A stretch of DNA of 64,000 nt, from assembly GCF_029893965.1 (NCBI RefSeq), contig NZ_JARXXP010000001.1, positions 795,920 through 859,919 on the forward strand. The letters run 5' to 3'. The notes beneath the pieces are model-generated. The model worked only from the letters and a program-made list of their open reading frames with translations. It had not been told where the DNA came from and searched no databases. Source of the DNA: Paenibacillus sp. PastM-3 (GTDB lineage: Bacteria > Bacillota > Bacilli > Paenibacillales > Paenibacillaceae). A program made the position numbers and the translations under genes. Of this stretch, positions 16,111-26,093 are shown in pieces. Each line of letters begins with the position of its first letter. The stretch's first letter is position 1.

Positions 16111-17355
16111 TTACTCCTCCGCTGAACCGGATATATCTTGATCCCAGTTGTGTTTTTTAGCTGCTCCGTTCCAATCCACAGTGATTTCAAATTGAGGCTT
16201 GACAGTCACATCAGAAGCTATCCGTTGCCGCCAATCAGGCTGCAGCTTTTTCCACACGCCGGGATAATGCCACTTTAAAAGCGAACCTAATCCCACAGGA
16301 TCAGTCTGCAATGCGCGAAACTGTTCAAAAGCCCGTTGCACCTGATCCTCCAGCTCACTGTTAATCTCCTGTTCCAGATTGTGAAGCTGACCTGGATTAT
16401 CAAAATCAATTGAGGAATCACTGGAGAGCACTCCTGCGCTAATCGTGCAGTGCAAAAGAAAACGGATATCATCTCCATGAACAGCAGGCTTAATCTTCCT
16501 CTTACCGCTAGATAGAAGCAGGCTTACCTTCTTGCCGTCCGTAGGCGAAGTGATGTTATAGTTAAGCTCACTCTCCTTCTGATACAGCCATATCATAGCC
16601 TGAGTTTGCTTTTCACTCAGCATCCCATTCATTTTCCCCTGCGAAAATACGCCGGCACCTCCCGTTCCCAGCCAATTGGAACCTGGTTTACTATTGTTTG
16701 ACTCTTTATCTACGGTTGTAATCTCTTCGAAAGTCAGCTCGGGCAGAAGAAAATCACCCCCTGCATATAAAGCAATCAGCATGTCTTTTATTGTTACAAT
16801 AAGCGTGTTTTTTTGCTTTGCGTAGTTCGCCAGTATGACGGAAGGGAACCGCTCAAAGATCGCTGGAATTTTGGCAAAATGACTTGCCTGGCTCTGTGTC
16901 ATAAACAGGCTGGCATTGATATGGATGAGCGGCTCCCTCACCAGAAAATCGGACAATGCCAGCATATCGCCTTTTGACTCTGCAAATTGTTTGCCGATAA
17001 TGATATTCCGGAGCTGGCCGAAGGTAATCTTCCTCGATAAATCCGCTTGTAAATTGCGGTAAGCTTCGCCGATACTGGGAGCGGTCTTGGAAGTATAGGT
17101 ATACACCTGAGAGTTGCTTCCTCCTGAACTGCCGCTTGTACCACCGGAAGGGATCTGGTTGGGTAAAGGGAAGCCCAGCGTAACTTCAATTCCTTTATCC
17201 GTCCGGTCCAGCATCATGACCCTGACAAATGCACGATGGTTAAGTTCAATGGAAGACCAGCAGCCGGTGAGGGCGATCATCATGGCGAAAGGCAATAACA
17301 CACGGGCTGCCCAAAGAAATATGAGTTGTTTCTTCCCATTATTCTTCATTCCCAT
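16111..17355 (-). CDS. Spore germination lipoprotein, Ger(x)C family
   Basis: About 414 residues. The N-terminal segment ends in the lipobox MIALTGC, and WSSIELNHRAFVRVMMLDRT follows, as in GerAC-type proteins. The rest follows the family's three-domain layout (QLRNIIIGKQFAESKGDMLA; GAGVFSQGKMNGML). The lipoprotein is held on the outer face of the inner spore membrane. I prefer ATG 17353-17355 to the ATG 24 bases upstream because GAGGGTGGG precedes it. It overlaps the end of the A-subunit gene. Confidence 0.85.
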   Translation of the reverse strand: MGMKNNGKKQLIFLWAARVLLPFAMMIALTGCWSSIELNHRAFVRVMMLDRTDKGIEVTLGFPLPNQIPSGGTSGSSGGSNSQVYTYTSKTAPSIGEAYRNLQADLSRKITFGQLRNIIIGKQFAESKGDMLALSDFLVREPLIHINASLFMTQSQASHFAKIPAIFERFPSVILANYAKQKNTLIVTIKDMLIALYAGGDFLLPELTFEEITTVDKESNNSKPGSNWLGTGGAGVFSQGKMNGMLSEKQTQAMIWLYQKESELNYNITSPTDGKKVSLLLSSGKRKIKPAVHGDDIRFLLHCTISAGVLSSDSSIDFDNPGQLHNLEQEINSELEDQVQRAFEQFRALQTDPVGLGSLLKWHYPGVWKKLQPDWRQRIASDVTVKPQFEITVDWNGAAKKHNWDQDISGSAEE

Positions 17356-18934
17356 CCCCGTTATCCCACCCTCTCGCATCCTGCCGTTCTCTTGTCCGGT
17401 TACCTTGGGCGTATAAAGGCCTCATCCGCATTTTCCACCATGGAGCACGTATTACCGTATCCTTTAATCCATCTATTTCAAGCGGCGCGAACGGGGCCAT
17501 ATAAGGATAACCAAAGGATTGCAGCTCGGTCAGATGAAGATACAGCAGCAACATTCCGCAGGCAATGCCGAACATCCCGAACACCCCGCCCAAAATCATA
17601 ATGGGAAAACGCAGCAGCCGGAAAGCCAATCCCAAATCAAAGTGGGGAATAATGAACGAAGCAATTCCCGTCATCGATACGATGATTACCATCGACGCAG
17701 ATACTATCCCGGCCTGTACTGCCGCAGTGCCTATAATTAGTGCACCGATTATAGATACAGATTGCCCGATAGCCTTCGGTATGCGCACGGTAGCTTCCCT
17801 GAGCGCTTCAAAGGAAAGCTCCATGATCATGGCCTCAACCAAAGCCGGAAATGGAACAATCTCACGGGCAGAGGCTACTGTAATCAGCAGATTTTCGGGT
17901 ATCATATCCGGATGGAAGGTCGTGATGGCCACATAGACGGAAGGAAGCAGCAGTGATATAAATGCAAACAAATAGCGGATCAATCTGATCCAGCTCGCCG
18001 ATACATAACGTTGGTAGTAGTCTTCAGATGCCTGCATCAGCATCGTTATGTTAATCGGAGCCATCAGGGCAATTGGCGTTCCGTCTACGATTAACCCGAT
18101 CCGTCCTTCCAGTACCGCCGCGCACATGACATCCGGACGTTCGGTATATTGCAGCTGCGGAAATGGCGAATAAGGATTATCTTCAATCAGCTCCTCCAGG
18201 TAACTTGAGCCCAGGACTGCATCCAGCTTAACTGCCGAAAGCCGCCGCTTCATCTCGCTAACCAAACCTGGGCTGCATATCCCTTCGAGAAATACGATTG
18301 CCACATTTGTCTGACTTATTGTACCGATACTCATACTCTCGATCTTAAGTGCAGGAGTCTTCAGCTTGCGGCGAAGCAGCGTAAGATTAGTTGCCAGATC
18401 CTCAATGAATGCTTCGCGTGGACCGCGCACCGTCGATTCGTTCGGAGCTTCCTGCACGGCGCGTTTTTCAAGATGAATGGCCTGAATGGATATCATTCTA
18501 GCTTCACCATCCAGCAGGAAGACAACCTTACCCGATAAAATATCCTTCAGAACATCCTGCAGCGATTCACGGATTTGCTGCTCCAGCGCTGGCAGCTGCT
18601 TTTGTACGAAAATCCGGTTAGCGAATATTTCATGATCTGCAGAAGCTGCCATAGACATTATGGGCGACAGCACCTGTTTTTCTACGGTAGGCTGATCTAT
18701 CATGCCGTTTAGAAACACCAGGGAACAGCTTATCCCCGGGCCTGGGGTAAAACCATGAATAACCAGGTCTGTCCGGTTTGAAAGCTGATCCTGCAGCCAA
18801 TCGAGCGGTTTGGCAAACTTAGATGTCCCTGCGTGATTTAGAGTGGACTGCAGCTTGCCATGACTTACACCCTTGTTCATTCCGGACAACGAATTCCGCT
18901 GGAGTGCTTTTTTGACTCTGTGCAAGATATTCAA
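17339..18934 (-). CDS. Spore germination protein, GerA family (A subunit)
   Basis: 531 residues from TTG 18932-18934. GGAGG lies eight bases before that codon; the frame could be extended upstream to 19072, but without a ribosome-binding site. The soluble N-terminal half holds a family signature (GFTPGPGISCSLVFLNGMID), and the C-terminal half has the membrane helices and the conserved stretch VLEGRIGLIVDGTPIALMAP. It forms the germinant receptor with the B and C subunits. The operon order is A, C, small protein, B. Confidence 0.88.
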   Translation of the reverse strand: MNILHRVKKALQRNSLSGMNKGVSHGKLQSTLNHAGTSKFAKPLDWLQDQLSNRTDLVIHGFTPGPGISCSLVFLNGMIDQPTVEKQVLSPIMSMAASADHEIFANRIFVQKQLPALEQQIRESLQDVLKDILSGKVVFLLDGEARMISIQAIHLEKRAVQEAPNESTVRGPREAFIEDLATNLTLLRRKLKTPALKIESMSIGTISQTNVAIVFLEGICSPGLVSEMKRRLSAVKLDAVLGSSYLEELIEDNPYSPFPQLQYTERPDVMCAAVLEGRIGLIVDGTPIALMAPINITMLMQASEDYYQRYVSASWIRLIRYLFAFISLLLPSVYVAITTFHPDMIPENLLITVASAREIVPFPALVEAMIMELSFEALREATVRIPKAIGQSVSIIGALIIGTAAVQAGIVSASMVIIVSMTGIASFIIPHFDLGLAFRLLRFPIMILGGVFGMFGIACGMLLLYLHLTELQSFGYPYMAPFAPLEIDGLKDTVIRAPWWKMRMRPLYAQGNRTRERQDARGWDNGDGNEE

Positions 18935-19229
18935 AGTCTTGACCTCCATGAATGGTTTGGCTTTATTTTTCCAAGTTCGGTAAATATCATGCATCTGCCA
19001 GCATACCGGAGCATATGGGCGTACTTCTACGGAGAGGTCCGCTGAGGTCTTCTGTTCTCGTCTCTGCTGCACTCACCCTCTATGAATACGGCTCATACAA
19101 ATTGGGTACCTCCAGGCTTTCCTGTATAATGATAAACATTACGCCGGGTGTTATGTTAAACATGCTGATCACCAACTATACAGGCTCAATCAGGAGTCTG
19201 CACTCTTAAACCTGAAAGGATGAAGTGCA

Positions 19230-19445
19230 TTGGGTTACACGGAACTGCTGGAGCGAAAAGGCGAACTTCTTAAAAAGACAGTCGAAAACTGGGTTTTGAA
19301 AGAAAACCGTGATGGTCTGAACCATCAGGAGGCCCATATTTATCGTAATATGCTCAAGGAATTTCACCAGAATGAGTATGAGTTGAATGCGGTACGCGAT
19401 GAGGAAGCAATCAAGCGTCAGGAATCCGGTTCTACGGAAAAGTAG
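19230..19445 (+). CDS. Small charged protein, unknown
   Basis: 71 residues, helical and highly charged (ELLERKGELLKKTVENWVLK, RNMLKEFHQNEYELNAVRDE). TTG start behind GAAAGGATGAAG. A terminator follows, so it is a single-gene unit. The composition suggests a soluble cytoplasmic or spore protein; no family is recognised. Confidence 0.6.
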   Translation: MGYTELLERKGELLKKTVENWVLKENRDGLNHQEAHIYRNMLKEFHQNEYELNAVRDEEAIKRQESGSTEK

Positions 19446-19475
19446 AATAGCTAAACGGACCATTAAAAGCACGCC

Positions 19476-19514
19476 AGCCGGACTGGACTTTCGAACAAGG
19501 TCAGTCCGGCTTTT
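19476..19514 (+). terminator. Terminator
   Basis: AGCCGGACTG and CAGTCCGGCT pair, followed by TTTT, 30 bases past the small protein's stop. Confidence 0.8.
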
Positions 19515-19610
19515 ACATATAATACACCCGTAAATCCCCCCGCAATAAGAGATAGAATCCATTCTCCTACCCGTAAATGTATAATAAACCTTCCAAAATG
19601 CAATATATCA

Positions 19611-19639
19611 TTTACATTCCTCTCTAAGAAGGCTACAAT
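19611..19639 (+). promoter_or_regulatory. SigA-type promoter for the Xre/secA2 genes
   Basis: TTTACA (19611-19616) and TACAAT (19634-19639) are spaced by 17 bases, 36 bases before the regulator start. Confidence 0.65.
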
Positions 19640-19674
19640 TACTCCTAATACATTATCTGGAAAGGAACTGCTTC

Positions 19675-19881
19675 ATGCTTGCTAATAACGTTCGTGAACT
19701 CAGGGCACGCTTCAGATGGTCACAGCAGGACCTGGCAGACGCAATTGGAGCCACACGTCAGACCATAGGGCTGATTGAAAAGGGAGACTACTCCCCTTCC
19801 GTTACCCTCGCTCTAAAAATTGCCGCCGCCTTCCATCTGAATGTCGAGGATGTATTTTATTTGAAAGAAGAAGCTGAATAA
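19675..19881 (+). CDS. Xre-family helix-turn-helix regulator, 68 residues
   Basis: Almost the whole protein is one helix-turn-helix domain (LRARFRWSQQDLADAIGATR, QTIGLIEKGDYSPSVTLALK), ending in YLKEEAE. It belongs to the small stand-alone regulators similar to YozG/YvaO. ATG start with AAAGGA 8-13 bases upstream. The secA-like gene begins 37 bases later, so one transcript is likely and the regulator may control the translocase. Confidence 0.85.
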   Translation: MLANNVRELRARFRWSQQDLADAIGATRQTIGLIEKGDYSPSVTLALKIAAAFHLNVEDVFYLKEEAE

Positions 19882-19918
19882 AATCTAGCGATTTTCGGCC
19901 GAGAGGGGATTGAATCCA

Positions 19919-22204
19919 ATGAATATAGCCGGCAGATTACTCCGTTCCTTTAAAAACTATGATAACCACAATAAACTGAAGGGACTTGAGCAGAGGGCAG
20001 AGCTTATCAGAGCCAGAAATCTGGCAGACTGGGATGACAGACAGCTGCAGAAGGAATCTCTCAGGCTGCGGACAGCAGCGAAGTCCGGTACCGCTCTGAA
20101 CGAGCTGCTGGTCGATGCTTATGCTTTAGTGTGCGAGGCTGCGAAGCGGACACTCGGATTACAGCCCTACAAGGTCCAGATTATGGCCGCCATTGCCCTG
20201 CATGATCGTTATTTGGTCGAACAGCACACCGGAGAAGGCAAAACACTGTCTGCCGTTATGCCTGCTTATCTGAACGCACTTACCGGAGAAGGCGTTCATG
20301 TGCTGACTTTTAATGATTATCTGGCCAGCCGGGACGCAGAATGGATGGGACCGGCCTATCGATTTCTTGGGTTATCAGTAAGCGCTGTTCAGGCAGGCAT
20401 GAGTCTGCCGCTGAAACGGGAAGCGTACGCCAGCGATATCACCTATGTTACGGCAAAAGAAGCGGGCTTCGATTATTTGCGGGATTCCATCGTTTTAACC
20501 GAAGCTGACACAGTCCATCGCCCTTTCCACTTTGTGATTGTAGACGAAGCGGATTCACTGCTGCTCGACGAAGCGCGGGTGCCGTTAGTCATCAGCGGCG
20601 ATACAAGCGCTTCAACAAGCGAAGGTCAGCAATTCGCAGAGGTAGCCCGCCAGCTGCAGCAGGCGGAGCATTACGAATTCGACGATTTCAAGCGCAACGT
20701 CTATCTGAATGAAGCAGGCGCTGTACAGGCAGAGCTGCTGCTGGGATGCGGCAATTTGTACGACAGCCATAACGCCCATTTGTTAACATCGCTGAACTGC
20801 GCGCTGCATGTAGAAGCCTTGATGAATAGAGACGTCGATTATATTGTCCGGGACGGTAAAATAGAGCTGATCGAAGAATATACCGGACGTGTGGCGGAGA
20901 ACCGGTATTTACCGGAAGGTCTGCAGGCTGCGCTTGTTGCCAAAGAAGGGCTGAGATCCTTTGCCGGCGGAAAAATCCTCGGCACGATCACGGTTCAGCA
21001 CTTTATCAGCCTGTATCCGAAGATTTGCGGAATGACGGCTACCGCCCGTGCATCTGCCATGGAATTTGAAAAGCTCTACAGTCTGCAGGTCGTGCAAATC
21101 CCACCAAACCGTTCTAACATACGGATTGATCATCCTTACAGGGTATATACACATAAAGAAGCCAAGCTTCATGCGCTTGTAAAGGACATTTCGTCAGTGC
21201 ATACCACAGGACGCCCCATTCTCATCGGGACATCAAGCGTCGAGGAATCAGACCAGCTGGCAGAGGCACTGACAGCCGCCGGTGTACCCTGCCATGTGCT
21301 AAATGCCAAGAATGACGCAGAAGAAGCCGGAATTATCGCAAAAGCGGGAGTGCTCGGTGCCGTGACCGTATCTACGAATATGGCAGGACGCGGTGTCGAT
21401 ATCCGACTCGGCGGCGGCGATCCCGGGCAAGCTGAAGTTGTTGCCAGGCTAGGGGGTTTATATGTGATCGGTACACATGTGAATGAAAGTGTGCGGATTG
21501 ACAATCAGCTGCGCGGGCGTTCCGGGCGGCAGGGCGACCCGGGGTCCTCTGTATTTTATGTAAGCCTGGAGGATGAGGTCATGCTTCGTTTCGGCAACAT
21601 TACAAGTCCTACAGCCAGACAAGACGAGGCTCTTGCTGATCCGGCACTCTGCAGCACAATCACGCATATTCAGCGCGTTATTATGGGCCAGAACTTCGAA
21701 ATCCACCAGGAGCTGAACGGTTATTCAGATATGGTTGAGGATCAGAGGCGGATTTTGTATAGTGAACGGCTGGATATCCTGAGAGGCAAGCAGAAGCTAA
21801 GCCCTTCGGAGCAGCGGGTCCGTCTCTTTTATATCGATGAGTTCTGGGCTGACCACTTGGCCTTCATCTCTTACCTCCGCGAAAGCATTCATCTGGAGAG
21901 CCTTGCCAGCCGCAATCCGATTGATGAATTCCATGGTCAGATTACCCAAGCCTACGAGCAGCTTCACTCCAAAATCGACAATGCGGCAACGGACATGCTG
22001 GCAAGACTCGGGGGCTCAAATGATCCGGCGGACTGGGAAAAGCTCGGCCTGATGAGCCCGCCTTCCACACGGACTTATATTATCAACGACCAGTACATTT
22101 CGGATAAGCGCAGCTCATGGACCGCCGCAACCGTAATGTCTTACTGGCTACGCAAGCCTTTAAAATGGATATTATCCCCGGTTGTAAAGCTGCCAAAGTA
22201 TTGA
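19919..22204 (+). CDS. secA2: SecA paralogue (accessory translocase ATPase, SecA2-like)
   Basis: About 761 residues, shorter than housekeeping SecA (about 800-840). It has the Walker A EQHTGEGKTLSAV, the DEAD-type box IVDEADSLLLDEAR, the GMTATA motif and the C-terminal helicase part SVEESDQLAEAL to IDNQLRGRSGRQGDPGSS. The C-terminal zinc-binding SEC-C tail is absent, as in accessory SecA proteins. It would power export of a restricted set of proteins through SecYEG. No secY2 or Asp/Gap genes lie nearby. ATG 19919 is chosen because GAGAGGGG is ten bases away; TTG 19910 is too close. Confidence 0.8.
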   Translation: MNIAGRLLRSFKNYDNHNKLKGLEQRAELIRARNLADWDDRQLQKESLRLRTAAKSGTALNELLVDAYALVCEAAKRTLGLQPYKVQIMAAIALHDRYLVEQHTGEGKTLSAVMPAYLNALTGEGVHVLTFNDYLASRDAEWMGPAYRFLGLSVSAVQAGMSLPLKREAYASDITYVTAKEAGFDYLRDSIVLTEADTVHRPFHFVIVDEADSLLLDEARVPLVISGDTSASTSEGQQFAEVARQLQQAEHYEFDDFKRNVYLNEAGAVQAELLLGCGNLYDSHNAHLLTSLNCALHVEALMNRDVDYIVRDGKIELIEEYTGRVAENRYLPEGLQAALVAKEGLRSFAGGKILGTITVQHFISLYPKICGMTATARASAMEFEKLYSLQVVQIPPNRSNIRIDHPYRVYTHKEAKLHALVKDISSVHTTGRPILIGTSSVEESDQLAEALTAAGVPCHVLNAKNDAEEAGIIAKAGVLGAVTVSTNMAGRGVDIRLGGGDPGQAEVVARLGGLYVIGTHVNESVRIDNQLRGRSGRQGDPGSSVFYVSLEDEVMLRFGNITSPTARQDEALADPALCSTITHIQRVIMGQNFEIHQELNGYSDMVEDQRRILYSERLDILRGKQKLSPSEQRVRLFYIDEFWADHLAFISYLRESIHLESLASRNPIDEFHGQITQAYEQLHSKIDNAATDMLARLGGSNDPADWEKLGLMSPPSTRTYIINDQYISDKRSSWTAATVMSYWLRKPLKWILSPVVKLPKY

Positions 22205-22242
22205 TGTAGTCTTGCCATGTATTCATAGAAGATACTCTGCTT

Positions 22243-23392
22243 TCATCGCTTACCAGCCTGAGCAAGTATTTTTCCTGCTTCCAGCTTGCTCAGGTTGTCC
22301 CCGTATGACTTGCCGGTGCTCTTCTCCAGTTCACTAACCGCTTTCAGCTGTGTCTCTGTCGCCGGTTGCGCCTGGATCAGGCTCATGAGGTTATCCCGGC
22401 TGATCTTTCTGGCTGTCTCCGGGTCATCAATCAGATACAGCATCCTGTACATGGCCTCAATTGCCTTCCATTCGCCGCCGTCGAGCCCATATCCAGAATC
22501 TGTGCTTAGCATAAAGCGGTCAGCATATTTTTTAATCACTGGTACGAATATTTCCGGCTGCAGTCCCCCCTCAGGGTTATAAACAGAGAAAACGCAAAAA
22601 AATCCGCGTAGAGATTCAGATATTTGCCGATCAAACGGTCTATCTCTTCAGGTGTATTGTAGGCATTTATATGTGCAAAAATGAAAGTGGTGTCCGGGTG
22701 CTCACTTAAGGCTTGTTCCAGCTTGGCTAGAGGCTCTCCGTTCGGAGGATCGATATGTAATAGAATGGGAGCTTTGTATTTCACAATCAGGTCATATATT
22801 TCAGGAAAGTACCCGTCCATAGGATCGCTGGCTTTCCAGGCGACATTTGCGAGTGCAGGGGAATAACTTGAAGCCGCTGCTATCTCGCCCAAACCGAATA
22901 ACCTTTTTCCAGATTGTCTTTGATTACATTCACACATTCCGGATCATGAAGATCAAAGCCTAAAAAATACGGTATGTAGAGGTCCAGATTGCTCTGATAA
23001 GCGTCCCAGCTAAAGAAATCCGTCATAATGGCACTGTGATCGGAAGCGTCTCCAAAAAGCACGATATTGCGAACCTTATAGCGCGACCAGCTTTCTTCCA
23101 TTCTTTGATACTGCTTACCCGATGCATCATGGTTATGTGCGTCAACCAGCCCCAGACCCCCGTATATAACCACTAACTGAGCAAAGTCCGGCAGGTCCGC
23201 CGACCTTTCCGTAGCCGGAGCTTCTGTGCTAGCTGTAGGTTCAGGCGTTGCTGCTTCGGCAGTAGCAGTAGCTGCTGTTTCTTTTTCTAACTCATTGTCA
23301 GATTGTTCTGCATTGCAACCCGGTGCAGTCACTACAGCACAACATACGGCTATAATCAACAAGGATTTTTTATAGAACCCCAACATCCACAA
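22243..23392 (-). pseudogene. Lipoprotein of the amidohydrolase family, two frameshifts
   Basis: Three leftward frames make one protein. The first (23392-22880) has a lipobox (VVTAPGC), an Ala/Thr-rich linker and the metal-site start LVDAHNHDASG. The second (about 22910-22560) holds APILLHIDPPNG and TTFIFAHINAYNT. The third (about 22580-22243) holds NPEGGLQPEIF, RFMLSTDSGYGLDGGEWKAI and the end. These HxH, H, H and D sites are those of metal-dependent amidohydrolases. Both breaks fall at homopolymers (AAAAA near 22905 and A7 near 22597), so they may be real or sequencing errors. Confidence 0.75.
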
Positions 23393-23607
23393 CCTCTCAT
23401 AATTAATATATATTTCATATACATTGTATCATGGAAGGTGCTGTCCGGAACTTTTCCAGGCAGCTTTTTGAGTTACGTCTATTACTTTAGGAATTGGAAT
23501 GCTGAACAACACTCCCTACTAAGTCTATCGTTAATATGGTAAATTATATAAAAGGTAGATTTAGGTTAAAAGCCAATACTTATAGCAGATCATTGGGGGG
23601 CGTTCAA

Positions 23608-24954
23608 GTGGGCAGTTTTATTTTTATGGATAAACGAAATGAAAGCATGATCAATAGAGTCGTAAATGAAGATAAAAAAGATGGACAACGATGGTGGTGG
23701 CATAATGACAATACGGATAATTTCAAAATTTTAAAGGAACGTTTTGACCATGGTGATACGGGTTTTTATTGCTTTTGTGTGAATAGTAAGCCACAAATCT
23801 TAAGCAGGATTATATCTGTCAAAAATTATGAACAGTATGAAAAAGAATACGATACACATAAGGTCACTCCGCCAAAAGGGGAGTATGACAAAGTAGGGTT
23901 TGCAACGATTGAGAATTATACAAAAGCATGTGATTTCATCGTAAATTACATAAATGAGGATGAATATCAAGGGTATGTTCAAAATAATAAACATGCCATC
24001 CTCGACTTCGATCTGGAAGGCTATGAAGCAAAAATGGCTGAATTAAAACTAAAGCCAATTAAAATTAACGACTTCTACACCAAAGATCATTTGCTGAAAG
24101 AAGCCTTTTTCTCCGAAGCTACATTTGACCGGATGGTTCAGCTCCTCAATCACAAGAAGAACCTAATCTTACAAGGCCCGCCGGGGGTCGGAAAAACCTT
24201 TATCGCCAAACGGTTAGCTTTTCAGCAGATAGGGTACCGTGATCCTGAACGCGTGCAGATGATCCAGTTCCATCAGTCCTATTCCTACGAGGATTTCATT
24301 CAGGGATACAAACCGACTGAGGATGGAAGGTTTACGCTTAAAGAAGGTACATTCTATCAGTTTTGTAAAAGGGCACAGAACGACCCTCATCACACCTATT
24401 ACTTTATTATCGATGAAATCAATCGCGGGAATTTGAGCAAAATCTTCGGTGAACTGATGATGCTGATCGAAGGGGATAAACGTGGAGAAGACTTCGCCAT
24501 CCCGCTCACCTATTCCCGTAAAGGCGAGACGTTTTATTTACCGGACAACCTGTACTTGATTGGCTTGATGAATACGGCGGACCGTTCGCTTGCTGTAGTC
24601 GATTATGCCTTGCGGCGGAGGTTTGCTTTTGTGGATTTGGAGCCCTCTCTAGGTGAGAAGTTTATTAGCTATTTGACGGAAAATAACGTTCCGGGTAGTT
24701 TTGCTAACAGCCTGAAGCGCAAGCTTGATGAAATCAACTTCACTATCAAAGCAGACCCCGGCTTAGGTAAGGGATTTATGATCGGGCAAAGCTACTTTTG
24801 TTCCGTTCCGGAAGACGATCATGCTGAGTGGTATCGGAGAATTATTGAGAACGAAGTGGGCCCTATGCTGGAAGAATATTGGTTCGATGATCCGGATACA
24901 GCTTTTGAACATACTGACTCCCTTCTTAGCATTTTAAAAGAACATCATGAGTAA
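23608..24954 (+). CDS. mcrB: McrB-type restriction GTPase (AAA+ motor)
   Basis: About 448 residues. The C-terminal 270 residues are the McrB motor: Walker A GPPGVGKT (about 190-197), Walker B TYYFIIDEINRGNLSKIFGE and the McrB GTP-specificity signature MNTADRS followed by ALRRRFAFVDL. The N-terminal 150 residues (QRWWWHNDNTDNFKILKERF, GFYCFCVNSKPQILSRIISV) should recognise the target DNA; this part is not the DUF3578 domain of E. coli McrB and looks more like a PUA/EVE-type fold. I prefer GTG 23608 because GGGGGG lies just before it. The gene overlaps mcrC by eight bases. Confidence 0.85.
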   Translation: MGSFIFMDKRNESMINRVVNEDKKDGQRWWWHNDNTDNFKILKERFDHGDTGFYCFCVNSKPQILSRIISVKNYEQYEKEYDTHKVTPPKGEYDKVGFATIENYTKACDFIVNYINEDEYQGYVQNNKHAILDFDLEGYEAKMAELKLKPIKINDFYTKDHLLKEAFFSEATFDRMVQLLNHKKNLILQGPPGVGKTFIAKRLAFQQIGYRDPERVQMIQFHQSYSYEDFIQGYKPTEDGRFTLKEGTFYQFCKRAQNDPHHTYYFIIDEINRGNLSKIFGELMMLIEGDKRGEDFAIPLTYSRKGETFYLPDNLYLIGLMNTADRSLAVVDYALRRRFAFVDLEPSLGEKFISYLTENNVPGSFANSLKRKLDEINFTIKADPGLGKGFMIGQSYFCSVPEDDHAEWYRRIIENEVGPMLEEYWFDDPDTAFEHTDSLLSILKEHHE

Positions 24955-25978
24955 TAAAATCCCTATTCAGAACATCTATTATATGCTTTGTTATTGCTCC
25001 GATATTTTACCTGATAAAGAAATCATGGACCGCCAAGTCATCGACTCGGTTGATTTATTGGAATTGTTCGCAGGCAGCTTGGCCAGAAAGCTGGGCAGAT
25101 TAGTCAAAAAAGGGCTTTATCAGGAATACATACCGGTCCAGGAGAATACGGGAAACCTCAAAGGGAAAATTCTGTTTGATGAAAGCATCAAGCAAGTCAC
25201 TTTTATTAATGCGAAACTTTTCTGCAGCTATGATGAGCTGTCACACGATATCGTTCATAACCAGATCATTAAATCTATACTCTACAGATTAATTAAGCAC
25301 GATTCGGTACATGAACAGACGAAGACGCAGCTCAAAATGATATACCGTTATTTTAATGAAATCCGGCTGGTGAAATTGGACATGAAAATGTTTAACCAAG
25401 CCCGGATCCACCGCAATAATCAGCAATATAAAAACATTTTGAGCATCTGCCGCATTATAGCAGAGAACTGGTTAGTCGATGAAACGGAAGGCCCTCTTCC
25501 TTATGACGCTTTTGACCGGGACAGCAAAAGAATGTGGGAGCTGTTTGAAGGGTTTGTGCGGAACTTTTACAAAGAAGAACTGAATAATGTATATCATACG
25601 CGCAGAGAACGCATGAAATGGGACATTCATGAAATAATCCTGGGGTCAGAACAGTACATTCCAGGGATGGAGACAGACATTACACTGAGCAATAGCCGGA
25701 GAAAAATAATTATTGATACGAAATTTCACAAGGATGTCTTCAGCGAAACAAAGTCAGGAGAACGAAAAATCAAACCTGCTAATCTGTATCAATTGTATGC
25801 GTATCTGTCTAATTCACCTAAAAAAGATGAAATGGTCGGCATGCTGCTGTATCCGCAAACAGATATACATGTCGATCTCGCTTACCGGATGAATGGATAC
25901 ACGATCAAATGCGCAACCGTTAACCTGAATCAGCATTGGAAGGGAATTAAAGAACGGCTTATCGAATTGGTGGTATGA
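24947..25978 (+). CDS. mcrC: McrC-type restriction endonuclease subunit
   Basis: 343 residues. The N-terminal part (IPIQNIYYMLCYCSDILPDK, and GNLKGKILFDESIKQ) is the McrC/LlaJI signature. The C-terminal nuclease of PD-(D/E)xK type is seen as PGMETDITL and IIIDTKFHK with the catalytic D, D and K. It cuts DNA when the McrB ring translocates, restricting modified phage DNA. ATG start overlapping the end of mcrB means translational coupling. Together the two genes form a complete type IV system. Confidence 0.88.
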   Translation: MSNKIPIQNIYYMLCYCSDILPDKEIMDRQVIDSVDLLELFAGSLARKLGRLVKKGLYQEYIPVQENTGNLKGKILFDESIKQVTFINAKLFCSYDELSHDIVHNQIIKSILYRLIKHDSVHEQTKTQLKMIYRYFNEIRLVKLDMKMFNQARIHRNNQQYKNILSICRIIAENWLVDETEGPLPYDAFDRDSKRMWELFEGFVRNFYKEELNNVYHTRRERMKWDIHEIILGSEQYIPGMETDITLSNSRRKIIIDTKFHKDVFSETKSGERKIKPANLYQLYAYLSNSPKKDEMVGMLLYPQTDIHVDLAYRMNGYTIKCATVNLNQHWKGIKERLIELVV

Positions 25979-26093
25979 CTAACAAATCCAAAAAAAGTAT
26001 CTGTTAGATTGTCATGAATAGTTAGTCTTATGGCATATTTTATGGTATCAATTGTAAGACAGAGAACAAAATACATATGAAAGAGGTTTTATT

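Noticed and set aside
19206..19562. Leftward 118-codon hydrophobic frame opposite the small protein at 19230
   Set aside because: Antisense to a frame with good expression signals and crosses its terminator hairpin.
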